Source: Syngnathus acus (Eukaryota; Chordata; Actinopteri; Syngnathiformes; Syngnathidae). From it: a stretch of 64,000 nucleotides of DNA. Of the stretch, positions 23,701 through 40,639 are shown piece after piece; the first letter of the stretch is position 1; each line of letters starts with the position of its first letter. The stretch covers positions 6,279,842 to 6,343,841 of the forward strand of contig NC_051090.1 in the NCBI RefSeq assembly GCF_901709675.1, in the 5' to 3' direction. The translations under genes and the position numbers were made by a program. Below the pieces are notes generated by a model. The model saw only the letters and a program-made list of their open reading frames with translations, ran no database searches and was not told the origin of the DNA.

Positions 23701-25712
23701 GTGTTAGTGTGTTATTTAACAACTTTTTGACGCATCCAGTATTTATTTCTCAGTGATTTATAGAAATACGTTTTAACCGGCGTATGTGCTTCCATGCAAA
23801 ATTTGCCTTGGGAAAAATCTTTTCAAAAATGGTTTAAAACATTTTAAAATAGCGCAACTTCTTTTGAATGTCATGTTTTTTGTGGTTAAAATAAAAAATG
23901 TGACATTTGTGGAAAAGGAATAACATTTTTTTTATATGTGAAAGTGTGGAAAATAGTCCAGTCTAAATTTTCGTCAATACACACGAATAGCAGTTTATGT
24001 CAAATTGTGATTAGCGTGAAGCTCACAGTCAGATAAAAAGAAAAGATGTTAAAAGACGACTTTTTAATTCATTAGATGCATCTGTCCCCTCCGAGGCTTC
24101 CGTTCCTCTCATGTTCAATTTGAAGATTGGCCTTCGCTTTCAAAGGAACCAGACAGGTGGTCGGCCCGAGTCAGAGCTGCTGCTGCCTACAGAGCGCGTA
24201 TGTGTGTGTGTGTGTGTGTAGGAGTGGGGAAGCTGTCCACTTTGGTCACATCTATTATCTCACCACCCCTCCCAGTGGGACATCCCCGAAGCCCATTGAT
24301 CAATGTTAGACGCGCGCACACACACACACATGCATCCAACAATATCAATCCGTAGATTACATGCACACAAACGCAGACAGCTGATTTACATAGACACTCT
24401 TAAAAGACCCCCACGCACATATGCATATAGAGCCAAAAGATTTATGACGGTCCGTGACAAGATGAAATGGCCTCAACACAGATTGCATCCAATCCTCGAA
24501 GCACTCGTGTCCTCAAATCAAACATGCCAACGTGATAGCGTGCAACAACTTGGCGCGACCTTGTCGGATGCTTTCTTGAAAATAAAACGACAACTTTGCT
24601 ACGCTGCCTATGGACCCAAATCAAGTTTTCTTTTCATAATATCCTTGTTCTTGCCTTTCAGGTGCTTTGAGCGAGGACCCCAACTTCCCAAAGATCCAGT
24701 GGCCTCCACCTGAAGTGTGTGCAGATTGTCACACAGTAAAAGCCAACGGGGACCACAAGTGGGACCCCCAGCAGGTTCTGTCCTTCCTTCAGGACCACTT
24801 CGCTTCCGAACGCATCCTCACAGGTTGCCTTCTGTCTTGTCTCGTCTTGACACGATCAATATATTTTTGTGTTTTGTTTTTTTAACATCACGTTTGTACT
24901 CTCTTCTGAATGACTTAAAAACAAAATGTTTCTTGTTTTCCCCAAAAGACTACTTGGAAGATGAAAATGAGGTTCTGGCCAAGCAGAAGGTAAAACGAGC
25001 TAACCTACTGCAAATGTCGGAGGCTCAGAAGCGTAGCGAAAGAGAAGCCAAAGAGGCCGTGGACCCTTCCAACCATCATCCTCCAACGCAAGCTCATGTG
25101 GAAGAGGAGGAGGAAGAAGAAGAGGTGGCAGATGAAGAGGACAACGGAGGAGCAGCAGCAGCAGCCGCCCAAGTGGAAAGTAAGAACCTTGAGCCAACAC
25201 CGTGGGCAGGAGCGGAAACCAGGCTGGGCTGGGATCGGCGAATGGACATCCGGAGGCCGAGCATCGTGGGGATGAAGGTGCGAGACGCGCAAGAGGACAT
25301 CGTGGACCTGGACTCCTTGGTCAACCAGCACTACAAAGCCAAAGCCGTGCAGGTGGCCACCTCCAGCCGAGTCAAACAACGCACCCTGCAGAGGAACCGC
25401 GAGGAGCGCGACTCCGGGCCTGTTTTCGGGCTGGGCGGCAAGCTCAGCATGACGGGCCGGGAGTCAAACTTGGGTTCCGACGACGGGACGCGCATGAAGA
25501 AACGAGAACTTTCGGCCCGGCGCTTGATTGACGACGACGGCGGCTTGAGCCGGAGGGGCCGCTGGATGTCCATGCTGAGTATCGGCTTCTCCAAAGTTGA
25601 CATCAGCCTCTGCGTCATCCTCTACTTCCTGTCCTCCATGTGTCTCCTGGCTATGTACCTCTTCTTCAAAACCCGCCTCCGTTCACGGCGGGCAAAAGTG
25701 TCACTGCCCTGA
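8487..25712 (+). CDS. qsox1: QSOX1, sulfhydryl oxidase 1 (13 coding exons, complete)
   Basis: FAD-dependent quiescin sulfhydryl oxidase oxidises protein thiols to disulfides with O2, giving H2O2, in the Golgi and secreted space. Exons: 8487-8775, 9595-9695, 10613-10661, 11146-11248, 11704-11794, 11896-12041, 13860-13994, 14061-14190, 19165-19287, 19925-20063, 20915-21091, 24662-24823, 24949-25712; 2409 bp, 802 aa, no frame break. Visible: hydrophobic signal segment (about residues 25-42), thioredoxin active site CGHC (78-81), a second degenerate thioredoxin-like region, then the Erv/ALR FAD domain with VACQGSQPHFRRYPC (402-416), the redox pair CREC (454-457), LWSRHNRVNNR, and the second pair CADC (514-517). 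The C-terminal part has an acidic/poly-Ala linker and one transmembrane helix (about 765-788) ending in a short basic tail. Human QSOX1 has the same order, including a C-terminal anchor. An in-frame downstream ATG at 8559 could instead be the start. Confidence 0.96.
11373..11553. repeat. 91-bp tandem duplication in QSOX1 intron 4
   Basis: The block starting at 11373 (ctcatt...) is repeated starting at 11464 with only a few substitutions. Both copies hold the run ccttgtacatatttacacag. Each also carries a cttaagg...ccttaag inverted repeat, perfect around GCG in copy 1. The close match suggests a recent local duplication. No function is visible. Confidence 0.85.
12042..13859. other. QSOX1 intron 6
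   Basis: A 1.8-kb intron without coding signal. The first 500 bp are AT-rich. From about 12560 to 13630 the composition is balanced and non-repetitive, apart from a G-run near 13045, with homeobox- and GATA-like strings (attatc, taattacc-like). It could hold regulatory DNA, but that is inference. Confidence 0.5.
13860..14190 (+). CDS. qsox1: QSOX1 exons 7 and 8, split by a 66-bp GC-AG intron
   Basis: Exon 7 is 13860-13994 and exon 8 is 14061-14190. The donor reads CAACAG|gcatga, with GC instead of GT, and the acceptor is tttgcacag|ATCC. Joining them gives EEIWRPFNRSRVYMADLESM, which matches the conserved QSOX helix-rich segment (human pattern W..ADRSKIYMADLES). No GT donor in this position keeps the frame. 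Reading straight through the intron changes the protein and loses that match. Confidence 0.9.
14191..19164. other. QSOX1 intron 8 (longest QSOX1 intron)
   Basis: About 5 kb with no exon-like reading frame. 14280-15120 and 16150-16680 are AT-rich. 15160-15830 and 16700-18200 are balanced in composition and contain no obvious repeat. Short poly-T and G runs occur near 15390 and 18365. No mobile element was recognised. Confidence 0.5.
19565..19604. repeat. Short 8-bp tandem repeat (GATCAATG)n
   Basis: Four exact copies of GATCAATG and one degenerate copy (aatcgatg) in QSOX1 intron 9. Confidence 0.8.
19925..21091 (+). CDS. qsox1: QSOX1 exons 10 and 11: Erv/ALR FAD-binding sulfhydryl oxidase core
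   Basis: Exon 10 (19925-20063) encodes VRWVACQGSQPHF and CGVWTLFHLLTVQA. Exon 11 (20915-21091) encodes the FAD-proximal disulfide in FFGCRECAEHF, followed by AVLWLWSRHNRVNNRIAG, whose histidine and asparagine positions bind FAD in the Erv family. The second CxxC (CADC) lies in exon 12 at 24662-24823. All residues expected for catalysis are present. Confidence 0.94.
21092..24661. other. QSOX1 intron 11
   Basis: A 3.6-kb intron. It contains a (TA)n stretch at 21637-21657, a C-run near 22990, several CA/GT runs (22260, 23330, 23420, 23510, 24200, 24320) and a GC-balanced block at about 22545-22745. No exon was found. Confidence 0.5.
24949..25712 (+). CDS. qsox1: QSOX1 last coding exon: acidic linker and C-terminal membrane anchor
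   Basis: This is a 764-bp exon. It begins with a Lys/Glu-rich helix, then an eight-glutamate run (about residues 600-607), a poly-alanine run, a poorly conserved linker, and finally a single hydrophobic span of 24 residues (VDISLCVILYFLSSMCLLAM...LFF). The tail KTRLRSRRAKVSLP is basic and fits a type I cytosolic end. Vertebrate QSOX1 long forms carry this anchor; the short secreted form, known in mammals, arises by alternative splicing that I cannot see here. Confidence 0.93.
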
Positions 25713-26089
25713 GCCAAAGTGTGGTCCGACCAAATCCAAAAATCGGCCTAAGTGGATGTGTCCAGATTAGACCAGCCCACTTAACTGCGTCACCCTGCTG
25801 GTCTGGTTCTGTGCTTCAAGGTGCTTCTGGTTCCTTCCACTAGTTGAAAGCATTTCAGCAAACACGCCTTCCGATGGCAACTTTGTGCATACGGATGTTT
25901 ATTCTCATCAATGGAATCGGGGTGAATGAAGGACCTTTTTTTTTTTTTGATTATTCTTTGAAGGACATTTTAACGCATCAGCAGTCAATGGAACGACTCA
26001 ATATTCCTCTACTGTGATTTCAAAGATTTTTTTTTTTATGCTTTTTGGTTTGTGCATGTTTTAGTTATTTTTGGACTTCTACTGTGAGT

Positions 26090-26460
26090 TCCACTTTGTA
26101 CCACATTAGGTGTACCAGTGCAATCTACTGCAGTGATCCCCAAACTTTATTGCGCCAAAGCACGTTTTACAAAAAATCACAACACACCACCAAACAAAAA
26201 AAAAAATCGAAAACGTTCCAAAAGGTGTAGGGATCAAGCCATGCTGCAAATAGCCAAAAATCTGATCAGGTCGATGGACTTTTGTGAGGATAAGCAATTC
26301 AGAAAGTGAACCACCATTTGCCATATATGTACATTATTTGTAGTAATTAATTAAAAATCTGACAATTGAAATTGACTAATTACACCTGATTAGCTTTCAT
26401 GGTACACGAGTCCTTTTTTTTTTTTCTAAACTCGATGATTGTGTCAGTGTACCTAATGAA
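26090..26460. mobile_element. Probable nested DNA-transposon relics
   Basis: A left motif ccacattaggtgtacc (26101-26116) and a right motif gtgtacctaatg (about 26447-26458) are partly complementary. Both resemble the longer element in LHX4 intron 2. Inside is the string cagtgatccccaaac (about 26130-26144), which resembles the ends of hAT-type elements. Both are decayed and the boundaries are approximate. Confidence 0.35.
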
Positions 26461-27455
26461 ATGTTCGATATTTTCTTGAATCCCAATTACTTTCCACTGT
26501 CCTTTAATTTCATATTGATACAGTCAATGGGAAAATTTTGTTTATTATAATTCCGTAACTTAATGGTATCGCATATTGTTTGATGGTTACAATACAATCA
26601 GAATTAGTTGAGTTGTTTTGCAGCACATCGAATGATTACATCACTGTGCTGAGTCGTCAAGACGGATGCTTGTGTTCATGAAGAGCGCACAGACTAATGT
26701 CATTGTGTTCATGGTGGAAAAGAAGGTTTTGTGTTTTTCTGTCTTATTTTCAATGTCCAGAGGTGAAACGTCTTCATTATCTGTGACATTAAAAAGTGTT
26801 TCCGTAACTTTTCATGCTTGTTGTTATTGTTTTGCAGACGCAATGCAAAAAGCAGCGGGGTGTTGCATTTTGAAATGCGGAGTGGTGGGAGGTGAGTGGG
26901 GTTAAATCATCACAAGGTTGAAGGAAAAAGCCTGTTGCCATCTGCTGCACAGCACAGGCTGAATCCTAACAATTTCATTGGGATTAAAGCAAGTGAGTAA
27001 TCCAGCTTTCCTTTAGGGGGAGAGATTACCCGTGAGGATTAGCTCCCCGCAGATAATAAACTTTATTAAAACGCAATCGGCTTTCACGGCCCTTCTTCCC
27101 CTCACGTACACTTGAAGGTGGACTCCCTCTTGGTGGGTGGAGAAGGGGTCGAACTGGATGAAAGAGCGCCCGAGGGATATATGGATGGAGGTCCGATGTC
27201 GTCGGGATTACGGCGGACTCATCTGAGGGGGACGCTTGTGATCTTGAGCTTTGTGTTTCCTGGAACATTGGATTGAATTCTCTTCATGCTCTCAGTGAAA
27301 ACAAACACTCTCATCTCCTCATCCACTTCTTGGGTGTGAGCAGCGTGACGGCTCCGGCTGCTGAAATAGTCCACATGAGTGGCGGGCTGATTAATAATGC
27401 CGCTTTGAAGCATCATTGCACTTGTGCTGCTCTCACTGAAGCAAACGTGAAAGAC

Positions 27456-27543
27456 TGGATGGATGGATGGATGGATGGATGGATGGATGGATGGATGCAT
27501 GGATGCATGGATGCATGGATGCATGGATGCATGGATGGATGGG
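27456..27543. repeat. (GGAT)n microsatellite with GGATGCAT variant units
   Basis: About ten GGAT units, then alternating GGAT/GCAT units, then GGAT again. Imperfect internal expansion is visible. Confidence 0.95.
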
Positions 27544-29627
27544 TCGCTCGCATTATGTCACAAATTCAACAAGATTCGTCCTTGAGCACTTTTGTTCCAG
27601 GCGAGTGATCTGTTAATCTGTTTAAACGTTACCTGGGTTTTTCGCCCCACTGCACACTTGAGCCTCATTGAGCTGCAAACTAATGATTCCTAATGACGAC
27701 GCTGGCAGTCGTGCACTGTAATGGCTCGACGCCGCTGCCAAGTCTGAGGGCGGCTCGGTTCACTCTGAGGACACGCCGTTCAAAACGAGGTTTTGTTTTG
27801 GATTTTTTATTTGTTTATTCAGCTTTGGGGAGTCACAAGGAAGTTTAGGTTGTCTTACTTATCTACACTACTTTGTCTCAACCTAACATGAATGTTTTTT
27901 GAATGAGGCAGGAAAACCTGAGAAAAAGTTGCCTAAAGTTTTCTTTACATTACAAGCAAATATCCCCCAAACACAGTGAAGGGTAAAAACGTCACCTTGC
28001 CGGCCTGTTGTTGTCTTCCATAAATTAGAAGATGTAAGCTTTTATAGTAGCTCCTCAGCACCGTGTTTATTACCCCGCTGCTATTGATATTAGCATGCAG
28101 GAGGGAACCTTGATGCATTTTTCTGTCATCTCTCTTTCTGACTTTAATACGACTATAAAGCTTCCCGCTGTGGCCAGTGTGGAGGAGGAGGCTGAGGAAG
28201 AGAGGCTGCTGGGTGAATACATTATGAAGAAAAGGAGGTTAATATATTGTATTGGTATATATCACATTCAAATATAAGCCCGGGCCCCCCTCGGTTTCAA
28301 TATTCCGCCTTTTAAAAGCAGGAGTCAACTAGGGTCGCACCCGTCGGCTTTTACTGCTCTCGTACCCCCCCCAACTTGCTTTTCACTTCCTTCCCCTCCG
28401 TCAACATGTTGGCCAGTGCTCATTTTAGTGGCACACGAGGGTGTGGTACCCAGCAAAAGGGTTGCTTTTGAACCCTTGCAAATTTGCAACATATGGGCCT
28501 GATTTGAACCTGGGAGAAAAATAAATAAATAAATATATATATATATAAATTACACTTGTAATTGTTCAAATGAATGACTACAATAAGAATAATAATGAGA
28601 CGTGTCTGTAATAAAAATCAAAAGCAGTGGTCAGGATTGATGATTAGTAAGCAGTGAGTGGTCGACAAGTTGGCTGAACTTTGCAGTTATTAGCGCGTGC
28701 AATGAGCCTATTAACGCCTCGTCCGCGCGCGTGCGCGTGTGCGGTATAATAGTGTACAGTAGAGGGTCAGGTTCAATCGGGGAATGGGGAAAATATCATT
28801 TCTGACAGTTGGACCAATCTGGGCGACTAATTACCCAAATGGACAGGAGCTGTCAGGAGACAATAACTATTCCCTAATACAATTTGCCCCCCAAGTGCAA
28901 TTTAATTTTCTCTTCCGCAGGAGGCTTGCCGCCTGCCTCTCTGCCCTGCTCTCCCTCTCTTCGGTTCTTCTCCTCCCCTGTACGCGGGTGCTTCTTCAGC
29001 TCCTCTCCTGACTTCCACGGTGCATCGTCACCAAGACTGGCTGAGGTACATGGGGACTCTTTTTCCGGGTTTAACCTGCAGGATGCAGCACTCCGTGCGG
29101 AAAGGTGAGGCGGAGGCGGAGGAAGGTGAAGGAGAAGAGGAGGAGGAGGAGCGGAGGTGAGGTAGGTCTGCACGATCAAGGAATATTTCTTCATTGTTGT
29201 AAATGCACACAAAATGCAACATTATAAAGTTGTATGTCGTGAATGCATGAAAGTGGATTTGACGCGTTTTGGGGAGAATCGGGGCAAAAGATGACGTCTT
29301 GTGCTTGTGAGTGTGTGCGCGTGCAGATGTCAATAAAGTGAAAGATGAGCTCTAATTAAGAGGTGGCGGGTCAATGGCCATGGCAAAGGAGTCGCCCTCG
29401 CAGTGAATTACTGCTTCCTCCTTAGGCTGCATTCGATTCTTTCGAAAAATCACAACTTTGGACCTAAATGGATATTTTAAACGGGTGTGTTTCGGTGCAT
29501 TGCTTGTTGACAAAAAACATTTTGGGGGTAGAAGTTGGTGCATGGGGATTTTGAAAATTGGAATTGCTTGTGGACATTATTGGATGACAGAAACTGCTAG
29601 CTTCACGTTTGCATTCAATACAATTCG

Positions 29628-29703
<76 letters not shown>
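29628..29703. repeat. (AGAT)19 microsatellite
   Basis: 76 bp of perfect AGAT/GATA repeats. Uninterrupted length suggests it is highly variable between individuals. Confidence 0.97.
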
Positions 29704-30322
29704 GTAAATTAATTCAACACCATCCTTTTTTCAGTGCATAAATTTAATAATGGAATTTAATAATTTTGGTGGATGTATATGAGATATTTTTTGTCTATAA
29801 GATGATTAGCTGCATTGCATGTTATTGTTTCCATTATTATTTCTTTTAAAACTGTTAAATATTCTCAAAACATCATATTTCTTGCACCATGTTGACATTT
29901 TAAAAAATCCTTAATATTCATGTAGTTCTCATAATATTTTGGAGGAATTTGTAGAAAGTAATTTTTTTAATATGATTTTTGATATGTATTTATTTATTTG
30001 TGCATGCTGTACTCATCAGTATTTCACGTATGTTCGTTGGCGCCCATATGTGAGCCGTTTAGGTGATTGTCAGTGGCTCGTGTTGTGTTTGGGTGTCTTG
30101 AAGTCAATTGGAAGCGACAACGGAGTTCATCTAGTTTGAACTCACAGTCCCAAGCCTGTATCGGAGAGCACTTGAAAGCTCCAATGAGTTGTGTCAGAGC
30201 GATTGCAATGTCTTCTCGGACCACTCACGTGCATGTCGAAGTGATACGTCATTGTGCCATATTCCAAGAAACGCTTTGCTGCTTTTTTTTCTTTCCTCAA
30301 CCCTGAATACAATTGAAACCGA

Positions 30323-30356
30323 ATTATTATTATTATTATTATTGTTATTATTATTG
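30323..30356. repeat. (ATT)n short microsatellite
   Basis: Run of ATT units broken once by a G. Confidence 0.9.
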
Positions 30357-31274
30357 TAGTGCATTGTGAAGATTTATTTTTGCTAAAACATATGAATGAT
30401 ATAGTGTGCAGGTGGTGAGTTATTAAAAAAAACAAGATTTAGGGCTAGTGTACTATCCTGCGAATATTGCTTAAGAAAATACATTGTGTAGCATCCCATC
30501 TGCATATACTTATTGTAATTATGATCTCAGGAAAATAAGGACGCATAGTAAAATGTCGGCATTGCATTCATATCTAAATTTATGAATTTCGAGTCTGTAT
30601 AAGCTTCTTCTGCAGTATTATTATCTCGTTGCCATCACGTATACAATGGGAAAATTGTCATTCCATCGTTATACTTGATTGTTTAGTTCAAATAAATGGC
30701 TGTCGGCATCGCATCTGTATTATAACTTTGACATGAGAAAATGATACAATAAAGCAGACTTTTGACTTTTTTTTTTGATGAGTGTGTATAGAATAGTGTC
30801 AAAATGACCACGACCTACTTTTTGCTTGAAGATTGATCGTGCAGTTCAACATCATGCATCCGTGCTTATTATAATTTATAAGAAAACACAACTAATAGTA
30901 AATGATTGAATATAACGCGATTAGTTGTGTGGATCCCACCTAAAGCTACTTGTTTTTGCTTCAGTATAAAATTCAACAATAAAATTGTTTTTATAGCAGC
31001 ATGAAACATGCCACTTTCATGCACATTGGATCGATGGTGGGGGAAAATCCAACCTTATGTTTTTACTTGAATATAAAAAATAGTTTTGAACAATTTCTAC
31101 TCATCTATCGTATAGCGTCAACTACTATTCCTGCTTTTATGCGAACAGAAAATGATTGGAACGCCACAGTATCCGGATTATTGTTTAAAATGACACCAGG
31201 GCTAAAATTCTTATTTGCGGGGTCGTCCTATTTGGTGGCCCCGGGGTTCCTCAGGGGGGACACTCACGCTGCAG

Positions 31275-31691
31275 TGAGCTATTTATGGGCTCCAGCGGCT
31301 CATGGCCCGCCTCTGCTTCTTTTCTCCACCTCCCTTGGATGCTCAGGAGGAGGAGGAGAGGATGGAGGAGGAGAAGGGGGGGTGATGGCGGAGGAGCGTT
31401 CTCATTGGCCCTCGGTGAGTCTGCGCCGCGTTGACGTCACGGCCCGCCACCCCTGCAGGACTCAGGAGCCTGTCTTGATCCTGTCCAAAAAAGAGCTCGA
31501 CACGGCCCGGCACAAGCGCGGACGCCATCGCTTGTTGGACATAACGAGAGGGTAGCAACACCAGCAAGCCTAGTTTGCTCCCTTTTTTCCCCCTCTCCTT
31601 TTTTTTCTTTTTAACATTCAGACGGCACGAGAGGGGGGGAGCGCGCCCACCGTGTGTTGCGGGTGTATGTGCGTGCGCGTGTCGGATCACG
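31275..31691 (+). promoter_or_regulatory. lhx4: LHX4 proximal promoter and 5' UTR region
   Basis: GC-richer than the preceding sequence. It contains a TATA-like string (ctatttatgg, 31280-31289), a GGAGGA/GA-rich tract (about 31345-31385), an inverted CCAAT box (attgg, 31404-31408), a perfect palindromic CRE (TGACGTCA, 31432-31439) and several CpGs before the ATG. The transcription start is not visible directly. Confidence 0.55.
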
Positions 31692-37572
<5,881 letters not shown>

Positions 37573-39910
37573 GGCCAAAACACAGGCAAGACTTTTTGTT
37601 TCCATCACGCTGGCAGTTATGGAAAGCCTTTGTTCGATCTCCTCGATTCCAAAATAGGGGGACGATTCGAGGGAGGATTAGTTCTGTAAAATCTTCCTTA
37701 AAATGCAGGAAAGCCAATTATCACATTAGCATAAATTATGTTAAAATTTGATCGAAACTTGAAATTTTGAGTACATACACCCATTTTGTGTATAGAATTT
37801 ATCAAGGATATCAAGGATGTGGAATTTAGGGGTTTCCATAAGTGGCAGCGTGTGGTAAACAGGTCAGCACTGAAGCCCAACAGTGCATCTTGCTCATCCT
37901 GAACTTCTCCAAAACGTGACTGACGACAAAAACACAACCAGGCTCTGATGGAGAGCGTCAGTCCGGAGGCGCCCGCATGTTTCTAACGGAACGTCCCGAG
38001 CCTTTTATATGCACTTTAATCTCCTCGCCGCTTTGAGGAGGAAAAGAAGAATGGGAGGAGAGGCGTATGCACAAGAGTGTCGCATCGAGAGAATTTTACA
38101 AGCACTGTGGCACAAGTGTTAATTTCGAAAACCCACGTGGACGTTTTTTTTTTCTACGGGGGGGGGGGGACGCGGGACACTGATGTTTTCAAACTTGTGA
38201 ATCTGTAGCTGCTTGACTTGTTCTCGTCTGTGTAACGCAGTGTGCTCTTGAGTGTTTAATGTTCAAGAGAGTCCAGAAAACTTTGAAATGACCACAAAAC
38301 ATTTCAAAATGCACGGATGCAATGGATTTTTTCTTTTCCCCAGACATGCCCATCTTTTCATATTTTACATATGCAAAACATTCGTATGCTCTGATAACCA
38401 GTGTTATTGTCACCCAATTTGAAGGATTACCTTTTGACCACATTGCCTCGATTAATTCTGGTGAAATTAACGATTAATAATCGATTCCTTTTTTTTTTAA
38501 TCTTACTTTTGTCTCTCTGAATTTATTCTCAGAATTGAAGAAGTCTTTTGAGTTGCACAGTCAAGCTGATGGTGGAAAAAGTTTTATTAATATCACTGGT
38601 ATTTTATATCACAAAACACAGGTAATTAAAAAAGGGGGTTTCGACTTTTTATATCCACTTAACTTCAGTTAACTTTTTTTTACACAGCAAACTAATGACT
38701 AAATCAGCAGCACTCCAAAGAAGTGCCCTCTGCTTTACTTTCATTGATTAAAGACTCAATTCATCAACACTCAATGCCTCCAATCAATAAAATTAACTCC
38801 GGCTAATTAATCTGAGGTCAGTGGCACAATCGCCCAGAATTTACAACCTTGACATTGGGGGATTTTTTTCTTTACCTTGCAAAAAAAATGGAAAAAAACC
38901 AATATGAGAATAAAGTCATAATGCTAAAATATGAGAAGAATTACATCACAATGTCATGATAACAGAAAAATTCATAATTAGGTTTCATTCGGATGATGAT
39001 GGGGATGTGACAAAACTTTGTCTGTGTACTTCCCTCCGTCTGATCCGGGCTTCTCTTTGTAATCTACTCAGTCTGTTGGGGCTCGATCTGCTCCATCGGG
39101 CCATGCCCGCTATCATCCTACTTACTGAGGCCAGATGTTGGGCCGCCTGTTCTCCAATGGTCTGGCTTCCGTGTCACAGGGATTAGTAAAACGGTGGCAA
39201 GGCTGAGATATCTTCCAGTTCAGTTTGGAGCTTCGAAAGTCCTTTTTTTTGTTGTTGTTTTTTTGAGTGCAATCATTCAAGTAGAAGAGGAGCAATAGAT
39301 GGGTGAATGCTGAGAGATGAGGATTAACCCCAATGCGCATCAAAAATTGCTAGTGTGTCCATGCCGAGAAGTGAGCACACAATATGTCGGATTATAATGA
39401 ATATTATTGGTACACTTGATTTGTAAAATTAGAGAATATCAGGCTGAAAAGTCAAACGCTGTCAATCCTGTGCTGCCCACTAAAGGGCCTTTGGAATTCA
39501 AAAGTTCATTTTCCAATGAGGGGACTGAAATATTAAATTTAGTTTGGCCCGTCGAACACATTTTCTGCATTTGATCTTTTATGCGTTTTGCTTTTGTCGA
39601 CTGAAGAGATTAATCAAATGATCCCTATTGTTCTTTCCCTTCTTCGTAACAAACACTTGGAAAACATCACAACCGCTTTTCTGTCTGCGTTGCCTCAAAT
39701 GTTTGCATCTTAATTGTTGTAAATTGTGTACAGTTTAACAACATGTTTATCGTCTTGTTTCATGAGTGCTATTTATTATTGCCATGTGTCTTTGAAAAAG
39801 ATGTAAAGGAGAGCACTGAATTAATTCATTTATGCCTTCTGTGTAATGGTATGAACTGTGTACAGTCAAATCTATATGAGGAAAATAAAGATGGATTGTC
39901 TTTGGGTTAA
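37573..39910 (+). other. lhx4: LHX4 3' UTR
   Basis: About 2.3 kb without repeats, AT-rich toward the end. It finishes with AATAAA at 39884-39889 followed by a T/G-rich stretch (ttgtctttggg). No other canonical signal lies nearer the stop, so the whole interval is taken as UTR by inference. Confidence 0.55.
39884..39889 (+). terminator. Likely LHX4 poly(A) signal AATAAA
   Basis: Canonical hexamer with a T/G-rich downstream element, about 2.3 kb after the stop. Confidence 0.55.
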
Positions 39911-40540
39911 AATCGGCTGCTTTGTCATCAATGCACTATATATCAAAATATGCGCGCTGTAGGTGTTTGTATTTTATTTATTTTTTACTCTGCAGAAACG
40001 CTCTTTAGAGAGAGTTAACCCGCAAATTCATTTAGCCATTGAGAGCATTTACCACACACTTAGACCTCGATTCAATTGTGGAGATCCATTTAGCAGAAGC
40101 AGCAGACAGTGGTGGGTCAGTTAACAGTGATTGATGCGCTCGCAGGGTGGGGGCGACCACAAAGACGCATGACGTGACGAGAAAAAACCAAAAAAAACAA
40201 AACAAGTGGAGAAACAGCTGCCTGATCCTGTCAGTGTTAGACTGCAGCGGGTTGTTCCAGCTCACTTTAATCCCCTGTTAACTAATTGTGTAGCGCTTTG
40301 TGAAATATGTGGTAATAATTTCGCTAGGCAGGATGATTTGTAAACATGTAACTAAGTTAAAAATCTTACAATATTTTTAAGTGTATATAAGTTCAAGAAG
40401 TGCATACAAAAGTGTTAAAAGATAAAATATAGTTATCAGCAATTAAGTTAAAATGTATTTCAGTGCAAGAAGGTTGAATATTGAGTGATGTCATTGAATA
40501 GCAAATACTTTTTGGGCGCAATTTTGGTTTAAATGTGTTT

Positions 40541-40587
40541 TGTAAAAATTTCATGTATACAAACTTTGTATACATGAAATTTTTACA
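40541..40587. repeat. 47-bp near-perfect palindrome
   Basis: Two 23-bp arms are exact reverse complements around a single central C (40564). The left arm starts tgtaaaaatttcatgtatac. As RNA or single-stranded DNA it would fold into one long hairpin; as duplex it could extrude a cruciform. It sits about 100 bp upstream of an unrecognised gene-like unit. Confidence 0.9.
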
Positions 40588-40639
40588 TAGAAAAGAGGGA
40601 CAAGATAATACATTTATGTTGTGTAATTTTTTAATTGCG

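Larger units (their letters stand above)
25713..31274. other. QSOX1-LHX4 intergenic region including QSOX1 3' UTR
   Basis: No gene is recognised in about 5.6 kb. The QSOX1 3' UTR end is unclear: no AATAAA lies within 1 kb, an ATTAAA is at 26350-26355, and an AATAAA is at 27055-27060. The region holds a probable transposon relic at 26080-26460, microsatellites at 27456 and 29628, and an unusual composition-balanced block at about 28770-29110. Confidence 0.5.

Noticed and set aside
24303-24713. 136-codon frame ending in QSOX1 exon 12
   Set aside because: It enters the exon in the wrong frame and begins in a CA repeat.
27273-27608. 111-codon frame with a WMDG repeat, and an antisense IHPS repeat
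   Set aside because: Both come from the GGAT microsatellite read in two directions.
28095-28277. 60-codon frame with an acidic stretch (EEEAEEERLLGEY)
   Set aside because: Short, isolated, no promoter or splice context, and the acidic part comes from a GAG-rich run.
27456-29703. Regular tandem arrays as possible CRISPR-like repeats
   Set aside because: They are 4-bp microsatellites without spacers, in a vertebrate genome.
31001-31555. 184-codon open frame upstream of LHX4
   Set aside because: It crosses the AT-rich upstream DNA and the GC-rich LHX4 promoter, with low-complexity Gly/Glu from the GA tract. No family resemblance and no splice support.
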